A stretch of DNA of 42,848 nucleotides, from the NCBI RefSeq assembly GCF_005938675.2, contig NZ_VCCH02000073.1:1-42848 (forward strand). The letters are read 5' to 3'. Below are positions 7,671-14,695 of this stretch, piece after piece (position 1 is the first letter of the stretch; each line of letters begins with the position of its first letter). The notes under the pieces were generated by a model, which was not told where the DNA came from, did not search any database, and worked only from the letters and a program-made list of their open reading frames with translations. The position numbers were made by a program, and so were the translations under genes. The stretch is from Mycobacterium sp. KBS0706 (GTDB lineage Bacteria; Pseudomonadota; Alphaproteobacteria; DSM-16000; Inquilinaceae).

Positions 7671-8756
7671 ATGAGCGAAGAGAAAGTGCTGAGCGGCCGG
7701 CAAAACCCCCTGCGGCGCACGGCGCTCGTCGTCGTCGTGATCACCGTCCTGCTGTTCGCACTGTCGGTGGCGATGGAGCGGCTGACGCCCTCCTCCTCGC
7801 AGGCCATCATTCAGGCCTATGTGGTCCGCATGGCGTCCGAGGTCACGGGCCGGGTCCTTGAAGTCGGTGTCTCGGACAACGCCCGCGTGGCCGCCGGACA
7901 GGTGCTGTTCCGGATCGATCCACAGCCCTACGAGATCGCCGTCGCAGAGGCGGAAGCACGCCTCGAACGCATCGGCCAGACCATTGGCGCCTCGACCCAG
8001 GCCGTGGAATCCGCCCAGGCCGAGCTGGTGAAGGCGGTGGCCGATCGCGAGAATGTGCGGGCGCAGGTCGAGCGCGCCAGGAGCCTGGTCGAACGCGGCG
8101 TCTATGCCCGCGCCAGGCTCGACGAGGCCAATGCGGCCCTGGGCGTCTCGGAAGCGACCGTCACCGGCGCGGAGGCCGATCTCGCCAAGGCGCGCGAGGA
8201 GCTCGGGCCGCAGGGCGCCGACAATCCGCAGCTCAAGGAAGCCCTGGCGGCGCTCGAGCGGGCCCGGCTCGACCTGCTGCACACGACGGTCCTCGCCCCC
8301 TCCGACGGGGTCGTCACAAATCTCCAGCTCGGCGTCGGCCAGGTGGTCGGCACCGGCCAGGCGGCGCTGACCTTCATCGACGCCGGCACGATCTGGGTGA
8401 CGGCTGCCTACAAGGAGAACAGCCTCGAATACCTCAAGCCGGGCAACCAGGCGGAAGTGGTGCTGGATTTCCTGCCCGGCAGGATCTTCACCATGCAGGT
8501 CGAGAGTGTCGGCTGGGGCGTTTCGCAGAGCAGCGTCGACCCCGCCACCGGCCTGCCGGAGATCCGCAACCAGAGCGGCTGGGTGCGCGAGCCGCAACGT
8601 TTTCCCGTGCGCCTGGTCTTCAAGGACAAGCCGCCGCTCGGCATCCGCTACGGCTCGCAGGTCAATGTGGTGGTCTACACCGGCGAAAACCGCGCGATGA
8701 ACGCCATCGGCCGCGCCTGGATCCGGCTGATCGCGGTGCTGACCTATGTCAGTTGA
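7671..8756 (+). CDS. HlyD/EmrA family membrane fusion protein
   Basis: A 361-residue periplasmic adaptor. One N-terminal transmembrane anchor (RTALVVVVITVLLFALSVAM, about residues 16-35) is followed by a lipoyl-like half (VVRMASEVTGRVLEVGVSDN, AAGQVLFRIDPQPYE), a coiled-coil hairpin rich in Ala, Glu and Arg (about 85-195), and the returning half (LLHTTVLAPSDGVVTNLQLG, WVTAAYKENSLEYLKPGNQA). This layout belongs to the EmrA/AaeA-type adaptors that bridge inner-membrane pumps to an outer-membrane channel. The downstream gene overlaps by 11 bp and encodes a DUF2955 membrane protein, its likely pump partner. No TolC-like gene is present. Start ATG 7671 has only a weak Shine-Dalgarno. An efflux role for aromatic acids or similar compounds would be by analogy only. 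Confidence 0.9.
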   Translation: MSEEKVLSGRQNPLRRTALVVVVITVLLFALSVAMERLTPSSSQAIIQAYVVRMASEVTGRVLEVGVSDNARVAAGQVLFRIDPQPYEIAVAEAEARLERIGQTIGASTQAVESAQAELVKAVADRENVRAQVERARSLVERGVYARARLDEANAALGVSEATVTGAEADLAKAREELGPQGADNPQLKEALAALERARLDLLHTTVLAPSDGVVTNLQLGVGQVVGTGQAALTFIDAGTIWVTAAYKENSLEYLKPGNQAEVVLDFLPGRIFTMQVESVGWGVSQSSVDPATGLPEIRNQSGWVREPQRFPVRLVFKDKPPLGIRYGSQVNVVVYTGENRAMNAIGRAWIRLIAVLTYVS

Positions 8757-9789
8757 GGCCGCATCGCCCATCCCCGTCCGCCCGGACCTGCGGGCCAAGC
8801 GACAGGGCCTCCGGATCGCGACCGCGGCGGCCGTCGGCCTCACGCTGGGAGTCGCGAATGGCGAGGCCGTGCCCTTCCTCGGCCCGATGTTCGCAGTGCA
8901 GTTCCTCTTTGTCAGCCCGCGGCCGCTCGGCCTGAAACAGGCGATCGGCCTGATCGCGCTGATCCTCGCCGTCGGCAAGGTGATGGTCTGGCTGACCGGT
9001 GCTTTCGGCGACCGGCCGGTCGTGCTGCTTGCCCTGCTCGGACTGGTCTATTGCACCTGCTTCCTTCTGCAGGCACGGGGCCGAGGTGGGGCGGCGCCCT
9101 TCCTCGTCATCGTCATTGCCGTGATGGTGCCGATGCTGGGCATCCTGCAGAAGGATCTGGGCGAGAGCATCATCCTTATTCTGTTCAAAGGGGCGCTGGG
9201 GGGTGTCGTCCTCGCCTGGCTCGGCCATGCGGTGTTCCCGGATCCCGGCGGCCATGCCGCTGGGCGAGCCGTTCCGTCCGGCGTCGACCACGCCGTCCAC
9301 CAGGCCTTGGCCAACACGGCGATCCTGCTGGCCATGGTCGTCCTGTGCCTGACCGACAGCCGCTTCTCCACCGCCATCGTGGTGCCGATCACCGTGGCCT
9401 CGCTGCTGAACCAGCTCGATCTGGCCAGCAGCGGCCGCGCCGCCCTCGGGCTGATGGTCGTCAATCTCCTCGGCGGGGTCGTCGCCTCCTTTGCCTTCGC
9501 CTTCATCGAGCTGCGGCCGACCGTGCCGTTCCTCTTTCTCACGGTCTTCTTTGTCGCGCTGGTCTTCGGCGGTCGGGCGGCGACGGATCCCCGGGCCGGA
9601 AAGGTCTATGCCGGCGCGCTCACCACCTTCCTGATCCTGTTCGGCCTGGGCGTCTTGCCGCTTCCCGCCAGCACGCCGGACAGTTTCGCCAGTCGCGTCG
9701 GGCTGGTGCTGTTTGCTATCGTCTGCACCTTCTGCCTGACGGCCTTGTTATGGCCGGCGCCATCGACGCGACGGGAGGACCGAACATGA
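8746..9789 (+). CDS. DUF2955 / FUSC-like inner membrane protein
   Basis: A 347-residue polytopic protein with about ten hydrophobic segments, in two repeated halves: ATAAAVGLTLGVANGE, GPMFAVQFLFVSPRPLGLKQ, PFLVIVIAVMVPMLGILQKD in the first, and TAIVVPITVASLLNQLD, LGLMVVNLLGGVVASFAFAF, FLFLTVFFVALVFGGRAA in the second. This is the pattern of DUF2955 proteins, distant relatives of the AaeB/FUSC pumps, which commonly occur with an HlyD-type adaptor. The ATG at 8746 lies inside the end of the adaptor gene (11-bp overlap), and the stop overlaps the next gene by 4 bp (ATGA), so all three are probably translated as one coupled unit. Together with the adaptor it should form an export system of unknown substrate. 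Confidence 0.85.
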   Translation: MSVEAASPIPVRPDLRAKRQGLRIATAAAVGLTLGVANGEAVPFLGPMFAVQFLFVSPRPLGLKQAIGLIALILAVGKVMVWLTGAFGDRPVVLLALLGLVYCTCFLLQARGRGGAAPFLVIVIAVMVPMLGILQKDLGESIILILFKGALGGVVLAWLGHAVFPDPGGHAAGRAVPSGVDHAVHQALANTAILLAMVVLCLTDSRFSTAIVVPITVASLLNQLDLASSGRAALGLMVVNLLGGVVASFAFAFIELRPTVPFLFLTVFFVALVFGGRAATDPRAGKVYAGALTTFLILFGLGVLPLPASTPDSFASRVGLVLFAIVCTFCLTALLWPAPSTRREDRT

Positions 9790-10433
9790 CCGACCTGACC
9801 GCCCGGCTGGAGGCCTGCTATTCCGGCGCCGTCTACGACGTGCTGCGCGACCTGGGCCATGCCAATTGCGTGCTGCCGCGGACGATCCTGGCGGTCGACC
9901 CGGACACCAGCGTCTGCGGTCGCGTCTTCACCATCCGCGGCCGGCCGGACGACACCGTCGACGCGCATCAGAGCCTCTTGGCCTGGACCGAGCTGCTGAC
10001 CGTGGTGCCGAAGGACCATGTCGCGATCTGCCAGCCGCAGGACGATGTGCGGGCGCTGATGGGCGAGCTGTCGGCCGAGGCGCTGCAGTCGCGCGGCGTG
10101 CGCGGCTACATCGTCGATGGCGGGTCGCGCGACAATGCATTCATCCGCAAGCTGGGCTTCCCGGTCTTCGCCCGCTTTCGCACGCCGCGCGACATCGTCG
10201 CCGCCTGGGTGCCGGAGGCTTATGGCGAGCCGATCACCATCGGCCAGGTGCGGATCGCCACCGGCGACTGGGTGGTGGCCGACATCGACGGCATCGTCGT
10301 CATCCCCGCGGCCCTGGCCGAGGAGACGGTGGCGAAGGTCGAGGCGGTGATGCGGCAGGAGAACTTGGTGCGCAACGCGATCCTGGACGGCACCTCGCCG
10401 CAGGAGGCCTATCTCCGCCACGGCAAATTTTAA
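9786..10433 (+). CDS. RraA-like / HMG-CHA aldolase family protein
   Basis: A 215-residue protein of the RraA fold, the family that includes the RNase E regulator RraA and divalent-metal 4-hydroxy-4-methyl-2-oxoglutarate/4-carboxy-4-hydroxy-2-oxoadipate aldolases, often mislabelled as demethylmenaquinone methyltransferase. Recognisable parts are the N-terminal helix with YSGAVYDVLRDLG, the cis-loop GRVFTIRG, and the metal/substrate signature YIVDGGSRDNAFI, matching the Gly-x-x-Arg-Asp site of the aldolases. The tail VADIDGIVVIPAALAEE is also typical. It starts at ATG 9786 inside the stop of the DUF2955 gene. Retention of the Arg-Asp pair favours an aldolase or decarboxylase on a 2-oxo acid over a pure RNase E regulator, but the substrate cannot be read from sequence. 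Confidence 0.85.
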   Translation: MTDLTARLEACYSGAVYDVLRDLGHANCVLPRTILAVDPDTSVCGRVFTIRGRPDDTVDAHQSLLAWTELLTVVPKDHVAICQPQDDVRALMGELSAEALQSRGVRGYIVDGGSRDNAFIRKLGFPVFARFRTPRDIVAAWVPEAYGEPITIGQVRIATGDWVVADIDGIVVIPAALAEETVAKVEAVMRQENLVRNAILDGTSPQEAYLRHGKF

Positions 10434-10496
10434 CCCTTCCCCTGAAGCGGCCCGGACCCCACATCGAAGGTCCAGCACACATCAGGGCCATGCGCC

Positions 10497-10877
10497 ATGA
10501 GCGAAAAGCCGAGGAAGATCCCCGGACCCGACCATCCGATCACGGTCACGCCGAACCCGGGCCGGATCGTGGTCACGGTGGCCGGCAAGGTCGTCGCCGA
10601 CAGCCGCAACGCGCTGACGCTGCGCGAGGCGAGCTACCCCGCGGTGCAGTACATCCCGCGAAGGGACGTGGACATGGCGGCGCTGCAGCGCACCGACCAC
10701 GCCTCCTACTGCCCCTACAAGGGCGACGCCGCCTATTACAGCATCCCGGCGGGCGGCGAGCGGACAGTGAACGCGGTCTGGACCTACGAGAGGCCCTACG
10801 ACGCCGTCGCCGAAATCAAAGACCACGTCGCCTTCTACCCCAACCGGGTCGATTCGATCACCGAACAGTCGGCCTGA
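10497..10877 (+). CDS. DUF427 family protein
   Basis: A 126-residue protein made almost entirely of one DUF427 domain. Motifs seen include NPGRIVVTVAGKVVADSRNA at residues 20-39, YPAVQYIPRRDVDMAALQRT, YCPYKGDAAYYSI and AVWTYERPYDAVAEIKDHVA, ending in FYPNRVD. The family is common in soil proteobacteria and actinobacteria, adopts a small beta-rich fold, and has no established biochemical role. ATG 10497 opens the frame; there is no strong Shine-Dalgarno. It stands alone 63 bp after the RraA-like gene, so read-through from that operon is possible. A hairpin repeat lies directly behind its stop and may act as its 3-prime boundary. Confidence 0.9.
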   Translation: MSEKPRKIPGPDHPITVTPNPGRIVVTVAGKVVADSRNALTLREASYPAVQYIPRRDVDMAALQRTDHASYCPYKGDAAYYSIPAGGERTVNAVWTYERPYDAVAEIKDHVAFYPNRVDSITEQSA

Positions 10878-10885
10878 CGCCCTTT

Positions 10886-10979
10886 CGTCATGGCGAGCCC
10901 CGCAGGGGCGTGGCCATCCAGGATTGCCAGGCCTGCTCCGGCTGCGGGACTGGATGGCCACGCTTCGCTCGCCATGACG
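10886..10979. repeat. Interspersed palindromic repeat, copy 1
   Basis: A 94-bp element between two convergent genes. Its ends are a perfect 13-bp inverted repeat (CGTCATGGCGAGC at 10886-10898 and its complement at 10967-10979). Inside lies a second perfect 14-bp pair (GCGTGGCCATCCAG at 10908-10921 with 10950-10963). The resulting long hairpin closely resembles a second copy at 16660-16739 and the widespread GTCAT-GCGAG type hairpins of alphaproteobacterial genomes. In this position it could terminate or protect transcripts from both sides; no gene is encoded. Confidence 0.85.
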
Positions 10980-11004
10980 GAGAGGTGAGATCGGCGCGGT
11001 CAGC

Positions 11005-11415
11005 CTACGGAAACAGCCCCGGCGCGTCCGATCGGTGGCAGACGCAGCACAGCTTGTTGCCGTCCGGGTCGCGCACATAGGCGCCGTAGTAGCTGGGATG
11101 GTAGTGCGGCCGGGTGCCGGGCGCGCCCTCATCCACGCCGCCCGCGGCCAGGGCCGCCTGGTGGAAGGTGTCGACCTGGGCCCGGTCGCGCACGTTGAAG
11201 CCGATAGTGACGCCGTTGCCGAAGGTCGCCTTGCCGCCGTCGATCGGGCGGCAGATCAGGAATTCCGGGCCGCTGTCGCCCTCCGGCACATAGCACAGCC
11301 AGCCGGCGACGCGGTCGTCGAGCTGGCAGCGCAGGCCGATCGCCGCCAGCACCTTGTCATAGAACTGCTTGGCCCGATCGATGTCGTTGGTGCCCACCGT
11401 GATGTGGCTGAACAT
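11005..11415 (-). CDS. VOC family (glyoxalase/dioxygenase-fold) protein
   Basis: A 136-residue protein of the vicinal-oxygen-chelate superfamily. It begins MFSHITVGTNDIDRAKQFYD, the standard first beta-alpha unit with the metal-ligand His4, and the second unit contains GVTIGFNVRDRAQVDTFHQA, then YYGAYVRDPDGNKLCCVCH, the usual C-terminal DPDGN signature. ATG 11415 lies 3 bases behind GGGGAGG. The frame is open another 84 bases upstream, without a better start. The tail has two cysteines and a histidine after the canonical end (LCCVCH), slightly unusual. Such proteins are most often lyase- or glutathione-transferase-like enzymes or antibiotic-binding proteins; the actual substrate is unknown. 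It stands alone, convergent to the DUF427 gene across the hairpin repeat. Confidence 0.87.
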   Translation of the reverse strand: MFSHITVGTNDIDRAKQFYDKVLAAIGLRCQLDDRVAGWLCYVPEGDSGPEFLICRPIDGGKATFGNGVTIGFNVRDRAQVDTFHQAALAAGGVDEGAPGTRPHYHPSYYGAYVRDPDGNKLCCVCHRSDAPGLFP

Positions 11416-11662
11416 GGCCCTCCCCGCGGCCCCATGGCCTTCAATGTCCGGCGCGCCTCGGGCTCGCCAGCCGCGGCACGTCGGGATTCGCACCAGCATA
11501 GCGCCCGCGGCCGTCCGAACGAAGCGGCAACACTCCCGAATTTCCTACGGTTCCCGGCGCGAATGCCGCAGCCCGGGCCGGAACCGGCGCTGCCCGGCCG
11601 CTATTGATGCCATACCAACACAGAACGGCCCCTGCCCCGGAGCGCCGCCGCGGAGGATGCAG

Positions 11663-11947
11663 ATGGACACGATCGGCCCCCTGACCCAGCAGATCCACAA
11701 CGACCTTCTCGCGCTGATCGGCGAGCGGTCGGAGGATTATGCCGCCGAGGCGGGCGGCGACCCGCAGGCGGTCAGCGGCGCGCTGATCGGCGCCCTCGCC
11801 TTCCTGACCGGGCAGATGATCGCCGCCGCCGTCGAAGCCGAGGTCGTCACGCCGATGCTCGAGCGGGCCAGCGCCAATATGCGCGTCGGCGCCGAGGCCG
11901 GCGTCGCGCCGGTGCGGACCATCGACACCGGCATCACCCTGCACTGA
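11663..11947 (+). CDS. Small acidic hypothetical protein
   Basis: A 94-residue protein (MDTIGPLTQQIHNDLLALIG at the start, ending VRTIDTGITLH), helical by appearance, with a central Ala/Gly-rich amphipathic stretch (AVSGALIGALAFLTGQMIAA, residues about 35-54) that is hydrophobic but interrupted by Gln and Gly, so probably not a membrane span. I choose ATG 11663 because GGAGG lies 7 bases upstream; another ATG at 11657 touches the Shine-Dalgarno. A 247-bp region with no gene separates it from the VOC protein upstream. Its stop is 6 bp from the end of the convergent ABC ATPase gene. Family not recognised. Confidence 0.7.
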   Translation: MDTIGPLTQQIHNDLLALIGERSEDYAAEAGGDPQAVSGALIGALAFLTGQMIAAAVEAEVVTPMLERASANMRVGAEAGVAPVRTIDTGITLH

Positions 11948-11953
11948 AACAGG

Positions 11954-12739
11954 CTAAGCGTCCGCCTCCGCCATCCGCCGCACCTCCTCGCGGATCGAGC
12001 CGAGGATGCGGTGGCGCAGGCGGATGAAGTCGTCGGTCTCCGCGATCTCCGGCGCCCGCGGGCGCGGCAGCGGCACCGGCACGATCTCCTTGATCCGGCC
12101 CGGCCGGCTGGACATCACCGCCACCCGGTCGGACAGGTAGACCGCCTCGTCGACATCATGGGTCACGAACAGCACCGCCAGGCGGTGCGCCTCCCAGATA
12201 TCGGTCAGCAACTCCTGCATCTGCTGCCGGGTCAGGGCGTCGAGCGCGCCGAACGGCTCGTCCATCAGCAGGATCTTGGGCCGGTAGCACAGCGCCCGGG
12301 CGATGGCGACGCGCTGCTTCATGCCGCCGGACAGCTGGCTGGGCCAGGCATCGGCGAAGCGGGCCAGCCCGACCAGCGCCAGGTGCTCGCGCGCCGTCTG
12401 CTTCACCTGCGCCGCCGGCAGCCCGAGGCCGCGCAGGGCGAACTCGACATTGCCCAGCGCCGTCAGCCACGGCATCAGCGTGTAGCTCTGGAACACCACG
12501 CCGCGGTCGCGTCCCGGCCCGGCGATCGGCCGGCCGTCGACCAGCACCGCGCCCTGGTCGAACTCCTGCAGCCCGGCGACGATCGACAGCAGGGTGGACT
12601 TGCCGCAGCCCGAGGCGCCGACCAGCGACACGAACTCGTTCTCGCCCAGCGTCAGATCGATGCCCTGCAGCACCTGCAGCCGGTCCTGCTTCTGCACGAA
12701 GCTTTTGGACAGGGACCGGACCTCAAGCCGCGCCGTCAT
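11954..12739 (-). CDS. ABC importer ATPase, nitrate/sulfonate/taurine type (SsuB/TauB/NrtD-like)
   Basis: A 261-residue nucleotide-binding subunit. Walker A is GASGCGKST (about residues 42-50), the Q-loop is VFQSYTLMPWLTALGNVEFA, the ABC signature LSGGMKQRVAIARAL, Walker B ILLMDEPFGALDALT and the H-loop VLFVTHDVDEAVYLSDRV. The PW motif after the Q-loop and the end of the protein (GRIKEIVPVPLPRPR) are typical of the SsuB/TauB/NrtD family. It is the last gene of a three-gene minus-strand operon, with its ATG overlapping the permease stop by 4 bp. It energises uptake of the ligand bound by the upstream periplasmic protein. It cannot by itself show whether the ligand is a sulfonate, nitrate or a pyrimidine precursor. 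Confidence 0.93.
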   Translation of the reverse strand: MTARLEVRSLSKSFVQKQDRLQVLQGIDLTLGENEFVSLVGASGCGKSTLLSIVAGLQEFDQGAVLVDGRPIAGPGRDRGVVFQSYTLMPWLTALGNVEFALRGLGLPAAQVKQTAREHLALVGLARFADAWPSQLSGGMKQRVAIARALCYRPKILLMDEPFGALDALTRQQMQELLTDIWEAHRLAVLFVTHDVDEAVYLSDRVAVMSSRPGRIKEIVPVPLPRPRAPEIAETDDFIRLRHRILGSIREEVRRMAEADA

Positions 12740-13539
12740 CGCCGCGCCCGCTCATAGGGAAACAGGCGGTGCGCCAGCGCCTTCATGCCCTGGTCGGTGA
12801 CCAGGCCGAGCACGCCGAGCACCAGGATGTAGCCGATGATCGTGTCGGTCTGGAAGAAGCGCTGCGCCGTGTTGATGCGGTAGCCGAGGCCGGAGGTGGC
12901 GGCCACCAGCTCGGCCAGCACCAGCCAGGTCCAGGCCCAGCCCAGGCTGATCCGCATCGAATCCCAGATCCCGGGCAGCGCCGCGGGGATCACGATCGAC
13001 ATCAGGATCCGGCGCGGCTTCATCTCCAGCGTGCGGCCGACATCGATGAAGTCCCAGGGCACGCGCTTGACGTTGTCCATGATCAGCAGGACCTGCTGGA
13101 AGAAGGTGCCGATCCATATGATCAGGAACTTCTGCAAGTCGCCGGTGCCGGTCCACAGGATGGTCAGCGGCACGAAGGCCACCACCGGCATGTAGCGGAC
13201 GAAGTCCACCACCGGCTCGACCAGCGCCTCCCACACATGGTAGCGGCCGATCAGCACGCCGATCGGCACCGCGACCACCGTCGCCAGCAGGAAGCCGACC
13301 AGGATGCGGTAGATGCTGATCGCCGCGTCGTCCCACAGTTGGCCGGACTGCGCCAGCAGCCACAGCCGGTTCGCCACCTGCACCGGCGAGGGCAGGAACA
13401 GCGGCCGCACCAGCCCCGTCAGCGTCACCGCCGCCCACAGCAGCAGGAGGCCGAGGAAGACCAGCGCGGCGATGCCGGCGAAGCGCGCCGGCGTCAGCCT
13501 GGTGTCGAGGCGGAAGAGGCGCGGCCGGCCGGCGGTCAT
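12736..13539 (-). CDS. ABC importer permease, SsuC/TauC-like
   Basis: A 267-residue inner-membrane subunit with six predicted spans, beginning FAGIAALVFLGLLLLWAAVT and including ISIYRILVGFLLATVVAVPI (the first conserved span of this permease class) and the coupling-helix region GRTLEMKPRRILMSIVIPAA, equivalent to the EAA loop (E-A-A-x3-G) that docks on the ATPase. It closes with TIIGYILVLGVLGLVTDQGM. The ATG at 13539 comes 10 bp after the stop of the binding-protein gene, and its own stop overlaps the ATPase start by 4 bp, so the three are co-translated. Two copies are expected to form the channel. Confidence 0.93.
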   Translation of the reverse strand: MTAGRPRLFRLDTRLTPARFAGIAALVFLGLLLLWAAVTLTGLVRPLFLPSPVQVANRLWLLAQSGQLWDDAAISIYRILVGFLLATVVAVPIGVLIGRYHVWEALVEPVVDFVRYMPVVAFVPLTILWTGTGDLQKFLIIWIGTFFQQVLLIMDNVKRVPWDFIDVGRTLEMKPRRILMSIVIPAALPGIWDSMRISLGWAWTWLVLAELVAATSGLGYRINTAQRFFQTDTIIGYILVLGVLGLVTDQGMKALAHRLFPYERARR

Positions 13540-13549
13540 GCGTTCAGGA

Positions 13550-14554
13550 TCACTGCGTCACGGCGGCGACGAAGCGCGGGTCGATCAGCGCGGCGGCGTC
13601 GACATCGCCCTGCAGCAGCCCCGCGGCCTGGGCCGCCTTCTTGACGTCGAGGATGACGTGCTGGGCGAAGGCGCCGGTCAGCTGGGTCTTGTTGTCCGGT
13701 AGGGAGTAGAAGGTCACGCCGTCGAAGGCGGTCGAAAGCTCTTCCGGCGACGCGCCCACCGCCTTGGCGATGATGGCGCGGCCGCCCGCCGTGTCCTTGG
13801 CGTAGTCGTCATGCGCCGCCTGCCAGGCGCGCAGCAGCGCCGCGATCTGGCCCGGCTTCTCTTTCAGCACCTCCTCGCGCACCACGAAGACGTCGGAGAC
13901 CAGGCCCGGATCCTCCGCCGCGGTGTACAGCAGCCTGACCGCCGGATCCTGCGCCCGCGCCAGGGTCAGGTAGGGCTCATAGGTCACCGCCACGGGCACC
14001 CGCTTGGCGATCAGCGCCGCGCCGGCATCCGAGGCCGGCATCGGCACCGACTTGACGTCGGCCAGCGTCAGGCCGTTGGCCGCCAGGGCATAGTTCAGCA
14101 GGATGTGGCTGGTGGTGCCCTCCTCATAAGCCACCTCCTTGCCCTTGAGGTCGGCGATGCCCTTGACGTCCGGCCCGGCCAGGATGGCGTCGGCGGTCAT
14201 GCTGACGTCGAGCACGGCGACGATCTTGATCGGCAGCCCGGCCGCCGCCATCACCAGGGCCGTGTGGGTGGCGATGTTGGCGCCGTCCAGCTGGCCGCTG
14301 GCCAATGCGGCGTTGACGTCCTTGTCCTGGGTGAAGTTGACGATCTCGACATCGGACAGGCCCTGGGCCTCGAACAGCTTCTTGTCGGCCGCGACATGCC
14401 ACAGCCCGTAGCCGAGCCAGGGCTCGATGCCCATCTTGAAGCCGCCGGCCTCCGGCTTCGCCGGCACCGATTGCGCCGCCGCTGGCCCGGCCCAGGCCAG
14501 TCCCGCCGCCATGATCGCGGCCGCCAGAACCATCGTCCCGCCATGATGTGCCAT
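13550..14554 (-). CDS. Periplasmic substrate-binding protein, SsuA/TauA/NMT1-like
   Basis: A 334-residue binding protein. Residues 1-29 are a Sec signal peptide (MVLAAAIMAAGLAWAGPAAA, cut after AAA or AAQ). The mature part carries the family core: GFKMGIEPWLGYGLWHVAAD, KKLFEAQGLSDVEIVNFTQD, then DVNAALASGQLDGANIATHT, the classic count-the-targets motif of NMT1/SsuA proteins, and DLKGKEVAYEEGTTSHILLN. ATG 14554 is preferred over 14560 because AGGGG is then 7 bases away. It heads the ABC operon and diverges from the HisD-like gene across 141 bp that hold a palindrome. Sulfonates fit the context best, but amides, nitrate or pyrimidine-like ligands remain possible. Confidence 0.9.
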   Translation of the reverse strand: MAHHGGTMVLAAAIMAAGLAWAGPAAAQSVPAKPEAGGFKMGIEPWLGYGLWHVAADKKLFEAQGLSDVEIVNFTQDKDVNAALASGQLDGANIATHTALVMAAAGLPIKIVAVLDVSMTADAILAGPDVKGIADLKGKEVAYEEGTTSHILLNYALAANGLTLADVKSVPMPASDAGAALIAKRVPVAVTYEPYLTLARAQDPAVRLLYTAAEDPGLVSDVFVVREEVLKEKPGQIAALLRAWQAAHDDYAKDTAGGRAIIAKAVGASPEELSTAFDGVTFYSLPDNKTQLTGAFAQHVILDVKKAAQAAGLLQGDVDAAALIDPRFVAAVTQ

Positions 14555-14657
14555 CGCCATTCCCCTGCTGAGGGCACGGCCGTTGCCGCCGGCCGCGCTG
14601 TTTTTTCGGAGCGACAATTCATAAGGTGGCGGCTCGCGGAGTCAATCGACGCTCCGT

Positions 14658-14672
14658 ATAAGTCAGACGTAT
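14658..14672. promoter_or_regulatory. Putative operator, GntR-like palindrome in the divergent gap
   Basis: The 15 bases ATAAGTCAGACGTAT form a palindrome around the central A, with 12 of 14 arm positions paired. The core GTC-N-GAC fits the loose FadR/GntR-type consensus (GT-N-AC centre). It lies 24 bp upstream of the HisD-like start and about 104 bp from the binding-protein start, in the only gap between the two divergent operons. No GntR gene is in the window, so the regulator would be encoded elsewhere. The surrounding bases are the most AT-rich of this locus. Confidence 0.45.
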
Positions 14673-14695
14673 TTTCGCACTCGCGGGACAAGGCC

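Noticed and set aside
11416..11662. Gap between the VOC gene and the small acidic protein
   Set aside because: Searched for a gene, hairpin or tRNA; nothing convincing seen apart from possible promoters.
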